In this document: piece after piece, positions 24,350 to 31,151 of the stretch
Layout: each line of letters starts with the position of its first letter
Position numbering within the stretch: position 1 is the stretch's first letter
Source: a virus
Strand: one strand, 5' to 3'
DNA length: 40,510 bases
IMG/VR virus record: IMGVR_UViG_3300011997_000005
Coordinates: 1-40,510 of that record
Position numbers and translations under genes: made by a program
Notes under the pieces: generated by a model
What the model was told of the DNA's origin: nothing
The model's input: only the letters and a program-made list of their open reading frames with translations
The model's database searches: none

Positions 24350-24380
24350 AAAATTAGCGCCCCTGCTTGGGAGGCGCTAA
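24350..24380 (-). terminator. Leftward terminator
   Basis: TTAGCGCC/GGCGCTAA is a perfect 8-bp stem with an 11-nt loop; on the minus strand it is followed by TTTTAT. Confidence 0.6.
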
Positions 24381-24429
24381 AGCTACTGGTTGGCTACGCT
24401 TATCAAAGCGGAACTGGCCCAATGGTATC

Positions 24430-24455
24430 AAAAACAAAACGCCCAGTAAAGGGCG
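24430..24455 (-). terminator. Leftward terminator after broken gene
   Basis: Minus strand CGCCC-TTTACT-GGGCG, then TTTTGTTTTT. It starts 13 nt after the last TAG of the broken gene at 24469. Confidence 0.7.
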
Positions 24456-24468
24456 AAATGTCTAAAGG

Positions 24469-24675
24469 CTATTTTGCTACATTGTCGGTCGGGACTTTAA
24501 CCACCTTACCCCGCCCGTGGTGGAACTATAGAGAGCCTAGCCTAGTGTTGCCACTAACTTGGGTCATATAGGAAGTGTAGAGAGCTTGTGCGGGGGTAGC
24601 CGTCCCGTCTTGCTTTGATGTGTTGTAACCTTGCGTGGCCCCGCTAAGAAGACCGATACTCCACTAACTCTACAT
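24469..24675 (-). pseudogene. Broken small gene with in-frame TAG codons
   Basis: One minus-strand frame from an ATG at 24675 to a TAG at 24471-24469 spans 69 codons but has TAG at codons 2 and 4 and again near codon 51. Between the stops it looks coding: SIGLLSGATQGYNTSKQDG, PAQALYTSYMTQVSGNTRL and, after the third TAG, GKVVKVPTDNVAK. The unit has an AGCCTAAGC element upstream (24696-24704) and a terminator just after it. Other genes here end in TAG, so recoding is unlikely; decay of a small structural-type gene is the simpler reading. Confidence 0.4.
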
Positions 24676-24695
24676 AGACAGAATAACATATAAGT

Positions 24696-24704
24696 GCTTA
24701 GGCT
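24696..24704 (-). promoter_or_regulatory. AGCCTAAGC element, minus orientation
   Basis: Minus-strand AGCCTAAGC with TTATTC nine bases later, matching the spacing at 5078 and 17770. Lies upstream of the broken gene at 24469-24675. Confidence 0.45.
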
Positions 24705-24752
24705 TAGTTATGGACATCCTTGACGAACAACTAGCCGATTGGATAGTGGCGA

Positions 24753-25025
24753 CTAACGTGCAACGAGCATCCCGGCAACAACCTTATAAATGGCCGGGTC
24801 GTATTGATGGTCTTTATCACACCCCCATTTGTAGGGCTGGTATTTTATCTCCAAACGGCCGATCCACAACCAGTCCACTTTATCCCCTACAGGAGTTAGA
24901 CCTTTCCCGCCAAAGCACTCATAGGTTGGTTTAGACCACGACACATATCCATTACCGAGCGCCCACCCGAACCCCACGAACAACAGCAGCAGGACGATGA
25001 TAACCCGCCCGCTAACGAGTCCCAA
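24753..25025 (-). CDS. Single-span membrane protein
   Basis: 90 residues from a TTG at 25025, chosen because GGAGGT lies 5 nt upstream; a longer frame to 25121 overlaps the methyltransferase gene too far. An N-terminal span (GRVIIVLLLLFVGFGWALG) is followed by an exposed domain with two Cys (YECFGGKG, KWGCDKDH) that could form a disulfide. Overlaps the methyltransferase stop by 14 nt. Function unknown. Confidence 0.55.
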   Translation of the reverse strand: MGLVSGRVIIVLLLLFVGFGWALGNGYVSWSKPTYECFGGKGLTPVGDKVDWLWIGRLEIKYQPYKWGCDKDHQYDPAIYKVVAGMLVAR

Positions 25026-26238
25026 CTGGAACCTCCACCGCCGGAGTAACGGCTTCCCAATCTTCGAAGCCGATGTGTTTGGCGTAGCGTTTGCGGATAA
25101 CGTCACAATACTTCTCGTCAAGCTCCATCATGTAACAGATACGGCCTAGCTTCTCTGTAGCTATGAGGGTTGAGCCAGAGCCTCCGAATAGGTCAAGAAC
25201 TTTAGCACCCTGCTTTGAGCTATTCTTAATCGCCTTGGCTGGAATTGCTACGGGCTTTTGTGTAGGGTGCTGATAGTTTACCGAAGCGTCCTTTTTTTCT
25301 TCCCATACGTTGCTCTGGTCGGTGGCTTTCATCATCCCATCAAAAAGGATGAACTCATGCTGTGGGCGATAACCTGCACCCAATCCAAAGTTATTCTTGA
25401 CCCAGACAATGCAAGATTTGATATTTGGCATAGAGTTCTTAACTGCTTCGTAACCACGCCAATCAATGCAGAAATATTTATCACCAATTGTAACCGCATA
25501 CACGCAAGCCATAACGTCAGCCATGAACTTATCAAAGTCCTTGCTACTCATAGCATCGTTTTCTATGATGCCCCACTCCTTAGCGGTGCGCCCCTGTTGG
25601 ATACCTGTGTTATACGGCGGGTCGGTAAACACCATATCAGCCTTAGCCCCATCCATGAGCTGCTCCACCGCTTCCAAACTGGTCGAATCCCCACACATCA
25701 GCCTATGCGCTCCAAGCTGGTACACCTGCCCCAGAACCGATACTGGGGGATTAACCTCATCGACTTCCGGCGCTTCATCGTCAGCCTCGTCTTCGTCTAC
25801 TTGGTCGTCTAGGAACTTGTCTAGGTCGAGGGCATCGAAGTTTATATCCAGCTCACCTAAGTCTAGCTCGTACAGCGCCGCCAATCCGTCTAATCCCTCC
25901 ATCGTGGTCTTGCCGTACTGACTGGTGATTTCCAAGAGCTGCTCCACCGCCTCTTTTTTGGTTTTGGCCTCAGTCACAAAGTAGGGAACCTCGTAGGAAC
26001 CGTTGTCGTTTAGATCGTTCTTAATTAGCACTCGCTGGCGTTGATGCCCGTCTACCAAATAGAACTCGTCACCTTTATGCCAGAGGTTGAGCGGTTGTCT
26101 AAATCCTCGTTTGTTAAGTATCCGCACGAGCTTATCGTGTTGAGCCGAGTGGAGGTCTTTGAGGTTCTCCTGCAAGGGTTTGACGAGCCGGTAGTCGATC
26201 AGGGGAAGCTTGTTAGGGTTGTGGATCTTCATTTGCAT
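25012..26238 (-). CDS. ParB-like domain fused to DNA methyltransferase (N6-A or N4-C)
   Basis: 408 residues. Residues about 10-100 form a ParB/Srx-like domain with DGHQRQR at 63-69. Residues about 165-400 are a methyltransferase with TDPPY (205-209), then target-region helices and DLFGGSGST (349-357), so the catalytic motif precedes the S-adenosylmethionine motif, as in the beta class. Such fusions are common in phages and modify phage or host DNA, possibly against restriction. An acidic linker (146-164) joins the parts. Two in-phase ATGs (26238, 26232) are possible; no ribosome site precedes either. Confidence 0.85.
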   Translation of the reverse strand: MQMKIHNPNKLPLIDYRLVKPLQENLKDLHSAQHDKLVRILNKRGFRQPLNLWHKGDEFYLVDGHQRQRVLIKNDLNDNGSYEVPYFVTEAKTKKEAVEQLLEITSQYGKTTMEGLDGLAALYELDLGELDINFDALDLDKFLDDQVDEDEADDEAPEVDEVNPPVSVLGQVYQLGAHRLMCGDSTSLEAVEQLMDGAKADMVFTDPPYNTGIQQGRTAKEWGIIENDAMSSKDFDKFMADVMACVYAVTIGDKYFCIDWRGYEAVKNSMPNIKSCIVWVKNNFGLGAGYRPQHEFILFDGMMKATDQSNVWEEKKDASVNYQHPTQKPVAIPAKAIKNSSKQGAKVLDLFGGSGSTLIATEKLGRICYMMELDEKYCDVIRKRYAKHIGFEDWEAVTPAVEVPVGTR

Positions 26239-26244
26239 AGCGTA

Positions 26245-26297
26245 AGTATAACACCCTCAGAAACATAGCCATACAACACGGGGGAGGAGAGTGTCAA
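26245..26297 (-). promoter_or_regulatory. Leftward promoter(s) for the ParB-methyltransferase gene
   Basis: Minus strand TTGACA (26297-26292), 18-nt spacer, TATGGC (26273-26268). A second -10, TATACT (26250-26245), lies six bases before the ATG at 26238, which would give a leaderless message. Confidence 0.6.
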
Positions 26298-26465
26298 TAC
26301 CATATCGAGCGAGTCCTCGAAAAGGGCGGGTTTTGACAATTCCCCCTCAAATCAGCACTCCCCTCCTCCGCTAGAGGTGTCGCTCCCCATTTGAACCCCA
26401 CTTTTAGGCCGTTTTGGGGGTACTTATAGGCATAGCGGGGGACTACCCATTACGCGCGTGAACTA

Positions 26466-26567
26466 CTAATGTCTACGCTTCCTCAGCGACATTTGGAGTG
26501 CAATAAAAATGACGAACATAATTGCTCGGAGCCAGAGTTTGTAGTGTTTGTTCTGGTAGTTACGCAT
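26466..26567 (-). CDS. Possible single-span membrane peptide (33 aa)
   Basis: ATG at 26567. Basic start (MRNYQNKHYKLWLRA), hydrophobic core (IMFVIFIALQM), basic end (SLRKRRH), the shape of small phage membrane peptides. TATGCT lies six bases before the ATG, so it may be leaderless. A longer upstream frame lacks coding character. Uncertain. Confidence 0.35.
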   Translation of the reverse strand: MRNYQNKHYKLWLRAIMFVIFIALQMSLRKRRH

Positions 26568-26733
26568 ACCCCCAGCATAACAAAGTAGCCGCCCCGGTTT
26601 GTGGTGGAGGCGGCTGAGATTCACGGCGCAATGGTGCGGAGTGAGAGATGCTGTACGACTAGAGGTCGCAGGGTGAAGATGGCACCCTATATGTTTTACG
26701 ATCCAGGCAGGTACCACGCCAAACTAACCAGCG

Positions 26734-26759
26734 TATAATTAAAGCATAACACTTAGGCT
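26734..26759 (+). promoter_or_regulatory. Promoter of rightward early operon
   Basis: TATAAT at 26734-26739 with no clear -35, followed in the leader by an inverted AGCCTAAGT element (26751-26759). The ribosome site AAGGGG lies just before the ATG at 26773. Confidence 0.5.
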
Positions 26760-26772
26760 TAAGGGGTCAACA

Positions 26773-27159
26773 ATGGCTGGCGCTCGCTACGAAATCCAAC
26801 GGCTCAAACGCATACTCTGGCCGGAGCGCTACGACCACGCAGCTTGGATGCTAATTAAAATCTGTGGCCCTTACTGGTTGCTCCTGACTGGCTGGAAACG
26901 CGAATATAGAATGCTCGGTGAGCATGGTTGGCTAGTGATCGACCTAGCGCACCCCCGGCTGAAACTTGCATTAGAAGCTGACGGGGAACGCTGGCATGAA
27001 GACGTGGTCAGGGAGTGGAACCGTGATCAGCTCCTCCATGCTAAGGGCTGGGAAGTGAAACATTTTAGATATCCGAAGTTACGGGACGAACCCCGCAAGG
27101 TGCGGCGGGAAGTCCGGCGGTGGTTTTGGAACGCTCTAATACTCAACTATCGGCGTTAG
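26773..27159 (+). CDS. DUF559/Vsr-like PD-(D/E)XK endonuclease-type protein
   Basis: 128 residues, ATG with AAGGGG. The core reads WLVIDLAHPRLKLALEADGERWH then EWNRDQLLHAKGWEVKHFRY, matching DUF559/Vsr-like nucleases: D in VIDLAHP, E-x-D-G-x-x-W/H, the DR-L-GW helix and F-Y at the end. These cleave DNA. First gene of the rightward operon. It could act in host DNA breakdown or repair; the target is unknown. Confidence 0.65.
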   Translation: MAGARYEIQRLKRILWPERYDHAAWMLIKICGPYWLLLTGWKREYRMLGEHGWLVIDLAHPRLKLALEADGERWHEDVVREWNRDQLLHAKGWEVKHFRYPKLRDEPRKVRREVRRWFWNALILNYRR

Positions 27160-27243
27160 TAGGCTACTTCGCACATTGTGGTAGTTTTGTGGTTGACACC
27201 CAACACAGGAGGCGTATTATTAAATGTATAAGCAAGGTAGATT

Positions 27244-27411
27244 ATGAAACTAGATAGTACTAATAAGACCGAAGACCTGCACGTTCGAGTGCCGGAGGGT
27301 TGGAAGAAAAAGCTGGACGGTATTGGTGCGCCGATTGAACGTGACCGGGCTTACCTTACCCGCCAAGCTTTAGTCGAGAAATACCCAGAATTACGAGAGG
27401 TAAAGAAATAA
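27244..27411 (+). CDS. Small ribbon-helix-helix-like protein (55 aa)
   Basis: ATG at 27244 with AAGGTAG; its TAA overlaps the next ATG (TAATG). TEDLHVRVPEGWKKKLDGIG resembles the ribbon strand and first helix of CopG/Arc-type regulators, followed by a second helix (RAYLTRQALVEKY). Probably dimeric and DNA-binding. Confidence 0.55.
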   Translation: MKLDSTNKTEDLHVRVPEGWKKKLDGIGAPIERDRAYLTRQALVEKYPELREVKK

Positions 27412-27614
27412 TGGGACTCTTTCACATAAATACATTGAGTGATGAGTCTACCAATGAGTTACAAGCGAGGCTTAGGGGTCTTTGCGCCGTTGCAATAGCT
27501 AACGGGTACTTCGTGGGGAACCAAGCTAAGGAATACCAAGAATTGATTACCGAACTAGCTCGTAGGAAAGTTACACCAGAAGCTACCCTTGTACCAAGAG
27601 AGGTGAAGAAATGA
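27411..27614 (+). CDS. Small helical protein
   Basis: 67 residues. Helical, alanine-rich (STNELQARLRGLCAVAIAN) with a basic C-terminus. Coupled to both neighbours by 1-4 nt overlaps. Function unknown. Confidence 0.55.
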   Translation: MGLFHINTLSDESTNELQARLRGLCAVAIANGYFVGNQAKEYQELITELARRKVTPEATLVPREVKK

Positions 27615-27817
27615 AAGAAGTAATTTCAAATCGTGAAGCAAGCGAACTAATGGGGGTAGCACACTTCAACCCAGTCAAAGATACATTAGACGCACTTGAT
27701 AGGCACTATGCCAAACAACTTGCTCAACTGGACACCATGCACCAAGAGCAACGAGCTAAGGTGATGGAGGACTACCGTCTAAGGGGCATAGATGTTAATG
27801 GGGAGTTTATACAATGA
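27611..27817 (+). CDS. Small helical protein
   Basis: 68 residues, ATGA overlap at its start. Charged helix with His and Gln (DRHYAKQLAQLDTMHQEQRA) suggests a coiled coil. Function unknown. Confidence 0.55.
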   Translation: MKEVISNREASELMGVAHFNPVKDTLDALDRHYAKQLAQLDTMHQEQRAKVMEDYRLRGIDVNGEFIQ

Positions 27818-28035
27818 CCACTATGGAACGCCACATCAACGATCTCCAGGCCGAAGTCCGGCGCTTGCGGGAACTCCTAGAGATCGCCAACCACACTATT
27901 GATAACCTCGAAGCTACTATTCTGGCACAGTTAGAACTACGAGCAACCTTACGCAAGATGGACGATGAGAGTGAGCGCATGATACAAGCCCCCAAGAAAT
28001 ACCTCAGTGAGAAATACTCCAAGGTGCGATCGTGA
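27814..28035 (+). CDS. Small coiled-coil protein
   Basis: 73 residues, ATGA overlap. Heptad-like Leu/Ile/Arg pattern throughout (ERHINDLQAEVRRLRELLE), a predicted dimeric coiled coil with a basic tail. Function unknown. Confidence 0.6.
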   Translation: MTTMERHINDLQAEVRRLRELLEIANHTIDNLEATILAQLELRATLRKMDDESERMIQAPKKYLSEKYSKVRS

Positions 28036-28322
28036 CCCAGCCAACCCCAGAGGCGGAGCTAGAGCAGCGGCTTGATGAACTGTTAGCTGACTATTACGAC
28101 CGAATGGAAAACTTTGAGGCCTCAGTGGAGGGTAGCCCATCAGAGCACGATATGGAGCGGCTTGAAAGTGAAGTCTATGCACCATCCAGAGCCGATATCC
28201 AAGCTCTCACCGCTACCGCCGTTAGGGAAGCTCAAATAGCCCTACTTGACCGCTTAACCGCCGAATATGATGCTGATGCGACTGACGCGGCCGCCCTAGA
28301 TAACACAGAGGGGGAGGTATGA
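28032..28322 (+). CDS. Acidic helical protein
   Basis: 96 residues, GTG start on the previous stop. Strongly acidic helices (EAELEQRLDELLADYYDRM), no Cys. Function unknown. Confidence 0.55.
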   Translation: MTQPTPEAELEQRLDELLADYYDRMENFEASVEGSPSEHDMERLESEVYAPSRADIQALTATAVREAQIALLDRLTAEYDADATDAAALDNTEGEV

Positions 28323-28684
28323 GGACGGAAGCCGTTGGCGAACGCCGATCCCTCAGCTCATTACGCCGCACCCGCTCCAAGCTCATGGCGATGAGAGCAC
28401 AAAGAAAGCGCGAAATGCACGCCGCCGAAGCCGAGATGATTGATGCTGAGAAGCGACTTAAACAACTAGAAGCCGAAATACTGGAGCTGGAGCATACCGG
28501 CCAAGAAACCATCGTGTCAGACCACGCCATTGTGCGGTACTACCAACGCATTAAAGGGGTCGATACTTCGGAGGCGGAGCAAGCCATTCTGGAGCTTCCA
28601 CCTAACCAAGTTACGCAGATCGGCCGCATTATCGTTACGGTGCTCCCCGCCCCCAAGCCATTTAACACCGGAGAGGAGAAGTAG
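28319..28684 (+). CDS. Coiled-coil protein with DUF4258-like C-terminus
   Basis: 121 residues, ATGA overlap. Basic coiled coil at 15-60 (KRLKQLEAEILELEH), then SDHAIVRYYQRIKGVD, a pattern like the h-A-x-x-R-xx-R start of DUF4258-type domains, and a strand IGRIIVTVLP. Some DUF4258-like proteins belong to toxin-like nuclease folds, but no such role is shown here. Confidence 0.55.
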   Translation: MRTEAVGERRSLSSLRRTRSKLMAMRAQRKREMHAAEAEMIDAEKRLKQLEAEILELEHTGQETIVSDHAIVRYYQRIKGVDTSEAEQAILELPPNQVTQIGRIIVTVLPAPKPFNTGEEK

Positions 28685-28969
28685 ATGAAATACCGCAAGA
28701 AGCCCGTAGTTGTTGAGGCATACCAATGGTTCAAAGTTTCCGATTATGTTGAGGGTGTTGACCGTGATGTAGATTACTTCCGGCACCCTGATATTGCCGG
28801 AGACACGTTATGTAGCAAGTGTGCTAACCCCATGAATGACCACGGCTGGATAGACACGCTGGAGGACGGCCATAACGTCTGCCCTGGTGATTGGATAATT
28901 ACTGGTATTCAAGGGGAACACTACCCCTGTAAGCCAGACATCTTTGAGGCCACTTATGAGCCAGCCTAA
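28685..28969 (+). CDS. Conserved small phage protein (MKYRKKPVVVEA family)
   Basis: 94 residues. The opening MKYRKKPVVVEAYQW and the ending GDWIITGIQGEHYPC then FEATYEPA match a very widespread small phage protein of unknown function. Here an insert with C-x-x-C (CSKCANPMNDHGW) and another Cys (NVCPGDW) suggests a zinc site. ATG follows the previous stop directly. Confidence 0.75.
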   Translation: MKYRKKPVVVEAYQWFKVSDYVEGVDRDVDYFRHPDIAGDTLCSKCANPMNDHGWIDTLEDGHNVCPGDWIITGIQGEHYPCKPDIFEATYEPA

Positions 28970-29006
28970 ATCAACCAACCCCACTAATAAATCTAAGGAG
29001 AATAAC

Positions 29007-29384
29007 ATGACCAAACTAGAACAACTACAATCCGCAATCGACCTACTCAAAGGCCAAGACATCGACAAAGTAAAAGAGGCTCTCACTCTCATCGGTGAGC
29101 CGGTTACCCAAGCCCCGAGTACTACTACTGACTTTTTGGAGATTGGCAAAGCCTATTTTATCCGCACTGTCACGCTGTATCAGGTCGGCCGAGTAGTCGC
29201 CGTCTCAGGCCAATTCGTGAAGCTAGAAGATGCCTCATGGATTGCCGATACGGGTAGATTCAGTGCTGCCCTTAAATCGGGTGAGTTCAGTGAGATTGAG
29301 CCAGTCGGCACGAGTTATATCAACCTCGGTTCGATTATTGACGCCTTCCCATTTGACCACAAACTCCCTACGGCTACAAAATAA
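29007..29384 (+). CDS. Small protein with helical N-terminus and beta C-terminus
   Basis: 125 residues from the ATG at 29007, chosen for its AAGGAGAATAAC site; an in-phase ATG at 28944 overlaps the preceding gene. The N-terminus (LEQLQSAIDLLKGQDI) is a helix pair, and the C-terminal part from residue 45 is strand-rich with FIRTVTLYQVGRVV. Its TAA overlaps the ATG of the repeat peptide (TAATG). Function unknown. Confidence 0.6.
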   Translation: MTKLEQLQSAIDLLKGQDIDKVKEALTLIGEPVTQAPSTTTDFLEIGKAYFIRTVTLYQVGRVVAVSGQFVKLEDASWIADTGRFSAALKSGEFSEIEPVGTSYINLGSIIDAFPFDHKLPTATK

Positions 29385-29554
29385 TGAACGCCGGACTATT
29401 AAGAGCAGGGTTTGATAATAGCGGGAGCGGGAGCAGGAGCGGGAGCTGGAGCAGGAGCTGGAGCAGGAGCAGGAGCTGGAGCAGGAGCAGGAGCAGGAGC
29501 GGGAGCGGGAGCGGGAGCAGGAGCAGGAGCTGGAGCGGGAGCAGGAGCTTATGA
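29384..29554 (+). CDS. Ser-[Gly/Arg/Trp] dipeptide-repeat peptide (56 aa)
   Basis: ATG overlaps the stop of the gene before it (TAATG) and its TGA overlaps the next ATG (ATGA), so it is coupled on both sides. A 12-residue lead (MNAGLLRAGFDN) is followed by 21 Ser-X dipeptides in which X is Gly, Arg or Trp, for example SGSGSRSGSWSRSWSRSRS, then SL. Every unit is AGC plus GGG, AGG or TGG. It resembles an RS-rich low-complexity tract and may bind RNA or be disordered. The repeat may instead be only a DNA or RNA feature. Confidence 0.5.
   Translation: MNAGLLRAGFDNSGSGSRSGSWSRSWSRSRSWSRSRSRSGSGSGSRSRSWSGSRSL
29420..29548 (+). repeat. AGC(G/A/T)GG hexamer array, about 21 units
   Basis: 21 tandem six-base units plus a half unit, varying only at the fourth base, and never C. 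It ends three bases before the ATG at 29551. Each unit contains GGAGC, a Shine-Dalgarno-like core. The hexamer period keeps frame if copy number changes. Confidence 0.9.
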
Positions 29555-30612
29555 ACCCCACTAATCCAGAACGAGTGTGTCCTGAGTGCGCCCAGATAGT
29601 AAAATATGGTGGTTGGCAGAAGCGGTGGCCAGACAGGCACACTACCATCACTCCTGGCAACCCGGATTGCCCCACCTGCCACGGAAAGGGTGTTATCCCA
29701 GAGCCAACAACCAGACAGGCTAACGGTGAACCTATCCCAAGCGGTTCGGCAGAAACCAATGCAGCAGATGCCATTGTGTATTCAGCCCCAGATGTAAACA
29801 AAACCCCCGATATTATTGACATTACTAAGTCAGATGTAAACAAACCCGCAGAAACCTCCGTCAGCAATTGTACTTGTGGCCACGGTTTTAAACGGCACTC
29901 AATTGCCCCTGACCATTTCTGCCTCAAATTGTACTGTGCCTGCCCGGCGTGGGAGCTGGAGGCCGCTGACTATGTCGCCTCAATGGAAACTATGTCGCAT
30001 TCTATGTCAACTCCCGCCGAGAGAATCGTCACCGATATTGAGCCGGGCGACCACATCGGCTATTGCCGGAATTGTCAGAGTATGACCAAGACTATCAAGG
30101 ATAAGTGTGGCAAATGTGGAGCGGCCAAAACCTATACAAAACCTGAAATATCTATACATGAAACACCTGAATCTATACAACCACCAGAGGCCAGCGAGGG
30201 GAAGCAGATACATACTGTCGATGAGGCCATGGCGGCACTACGAGCGGGCAAAACCCTTTACTGGGAAGCCACCCCCTCAGTACTACCGACCGACTTCGAA
30301 AGTCCGGTTTCTAAAACTTCGAAGATTGCCCAACCCCAGCCCCAGGAGAGCGAGCGCATGACCGCCGACAACCTGCTTGTATGGCTAAGTGCTCACGGCC
30401 TCAAGGGAGTAGTGAGCCATACAGTAGCCGATGAGATACAGCGCTGGCACGTTGATTGCATGAAGTCCGACCTAGCCGCTGAATATACCAGAGGGGCGAG
30501 GGAAGAGCTGGAAGCGCTATTAACTATTCCCGCAGGAACTAATAATAGCGAGCGGTGGTTGTGGGGAGAGGGTGAAACCCGCCTACACCAACTAACTAAG
30601 GAGCCGAAATGA
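29551..30612 (+). CDS. Multi-zinc-finger protein
   Basis: 353 residues. Zinc-type clusters: CPEC (10-13), CPTCHGKG (about 41-48, DnaJ-like), a Cys/His-rich CTCGHGFKRHS with later CACPAW (about 108-135), and YCRNCQS...KCGKCGAAK (about 170-190). The regions between are Pro/Thr-rich and probably disordered, and the C-terminus is helical. Immediately downstream of the hexamer array, with the ATG overlapping the repeat peptide's stop. Possibly nucleic-acid binding; no specific family. Confidence 0.6.
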   Translation: MNPTNPERVCPECAQIVKYGGWQKRWPDRHTTITPGNPDCPTCHGKGVIPEPTTRQANGEPIPSGSAETNAADAIVYSAPDVNKTPDIIDITKSDVNKPAETSVSNCTCGHGFKRHSIAPDHFCLKLYCACPAWELEAADYVASMETMSHSMSTPAERIVTDIEPGDHIGYCRNCQSMTKTIKDKCGKCGAAKTYTKPEISIHETPESIQPPEASEGKQIHTVDEAMAALRAGKTLYWEATPSVLPTDFESPVSKTSKIAQPQPQESERMTADNLLVWLSAHGLKGVVSHTVADEIQRWHVDCMKSDLAAEYTRGAREELEALLTIPAGTNNSERWLWGEGETRLHQLTKEPK

Positions 30613-31151
30613 AAGAACTAACCACCCACGAAGAACGTGCCAAATATGCCCCAGACGCTCGGTGGTACAAATATCCTCTATGCGTAATCCAAGGTCACGA
30701 CCGCCGCACCAACGATAAGGGCTGGCATGAGATTTACTGCCGCACCTGCGGCCAATCGCTCCATCACATGACGATTAAAGGATTGTATAGGCGGTTCATG
30801 TATCGGGTGTCCCGTGGCTTCTTGTGGCTTGCCAACTGGGCATACGGCAATGATGGCCCTAGCATATCACCGCACTATCGAGGTGTGGATAGCAAGACCC
30901 TGATGAACTTGGGCACGGAGCATTCCTGCGATGCTTATAGCTATGAACACATTAAAAGCCTCATTGAGCAAGATGGCCCCGATGGGTTTGGAGCTACAGC
31001 CCCCCTTTCATGGCTCATTAGCGAGGAGGGCTGGCAGAGAGTCGGGCTAGAAGACATTGACATGATAAATGAGTCACTTGAACAAGAAGCCAATAAGCAG
31101 GAGCGCGAGAAAACCATGAAGATTATGCGCGGGGAACTACCCCATGAGTAA
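30609..31151 (+). CDS. Unknown protein with one Cys-pair motif
   Basis: 180 residues, ATGA overlap. PLCVIQGHDRRTNDKGWHEIYCRTCGQSL has C...H...C-x-x-C, a likely zinc site near residues 25-55. The remainder is helical and charged, ending in KQEREKTMKIMRGE. Function unknown. Confidence 0.55.
   Translation: MKELTTHEERAKYAPDARWYKYPLCVIQGHDRRTNDKGWHEIYCRTCGQSLHHMTIKGLYRRFMYRVSRGFLWLANWAYGNDGPSISPHYRGVDSKTLMNLGTEHSCDAYSYEHIKSLIEQDGPDGFGATAPLSWLISEEGWQRVGLEDIDMINESLEQEANKQEREKTMKIMRGELPHE

Larger units (their letters stand above)
23395..24468. other. Hairpin-rich non-coding region
   Basis: About 1.07 kb without a credible gene. It contains a CCTGCT/AGCAGG hairpin (23483-23499), CCTGT/ACAGG (23599-23612), the second small RNA (23680-23809), a 12-bp palindrome CTAAAGCTTTAG (23849-23860), two direct repeats of GTGGATCGCCGC, and at least five terminator-like hairpins. 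It may encode several small RNAs or act as a replication or control region; a tRNA was sought and not seen. Confidence 0.5.
26298..26772. other. Intergenic region between divergent units
   Basis: Contains a possible 33-codon leftward membrane peptide (26466-26567), and a TATAAT (26734-26739) followed by ACTTAGGCT (26751-26759, the inverse of AGCCTAAGT) before the rightward operon. A second TTGACA at 26334-26339 has no clear -10. Nothing else is recognised. Confidence 0.5.

Noticed and set aside
24469-24675. Amber (TAG) recoding as in code-15 phages
   Set aside because: Many good genes here end in TAG followed at once by the next gene's ribosome site (for example 8457-8459), so TAG is a stop in this genome.
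23395-24700. tRNA genes in the hairpin-rich gap
   Set aside because: No T-arm GTTCGAATC-like signature or acceptor-stem pairing was seen; the hairpins are terminators or simple stems.
24710-24934. Rightward ORF opposite the membrane protein
   Set aside because: The leftward frame has a membrane span, a ribosome site and operon context; the rightward frame shows coding character only in its first few codons.
29420-29548. CRISPR-like array
   Set aside because: Units are contiguous six-base repeats with no spacers.
29235-29927. Long leftward ORF rich in Ser/Cys/Arg across the hexamer array
   Set aside because: It is the antisense reading of the repeat and of two rightward genes; it has no ribosome site or context.
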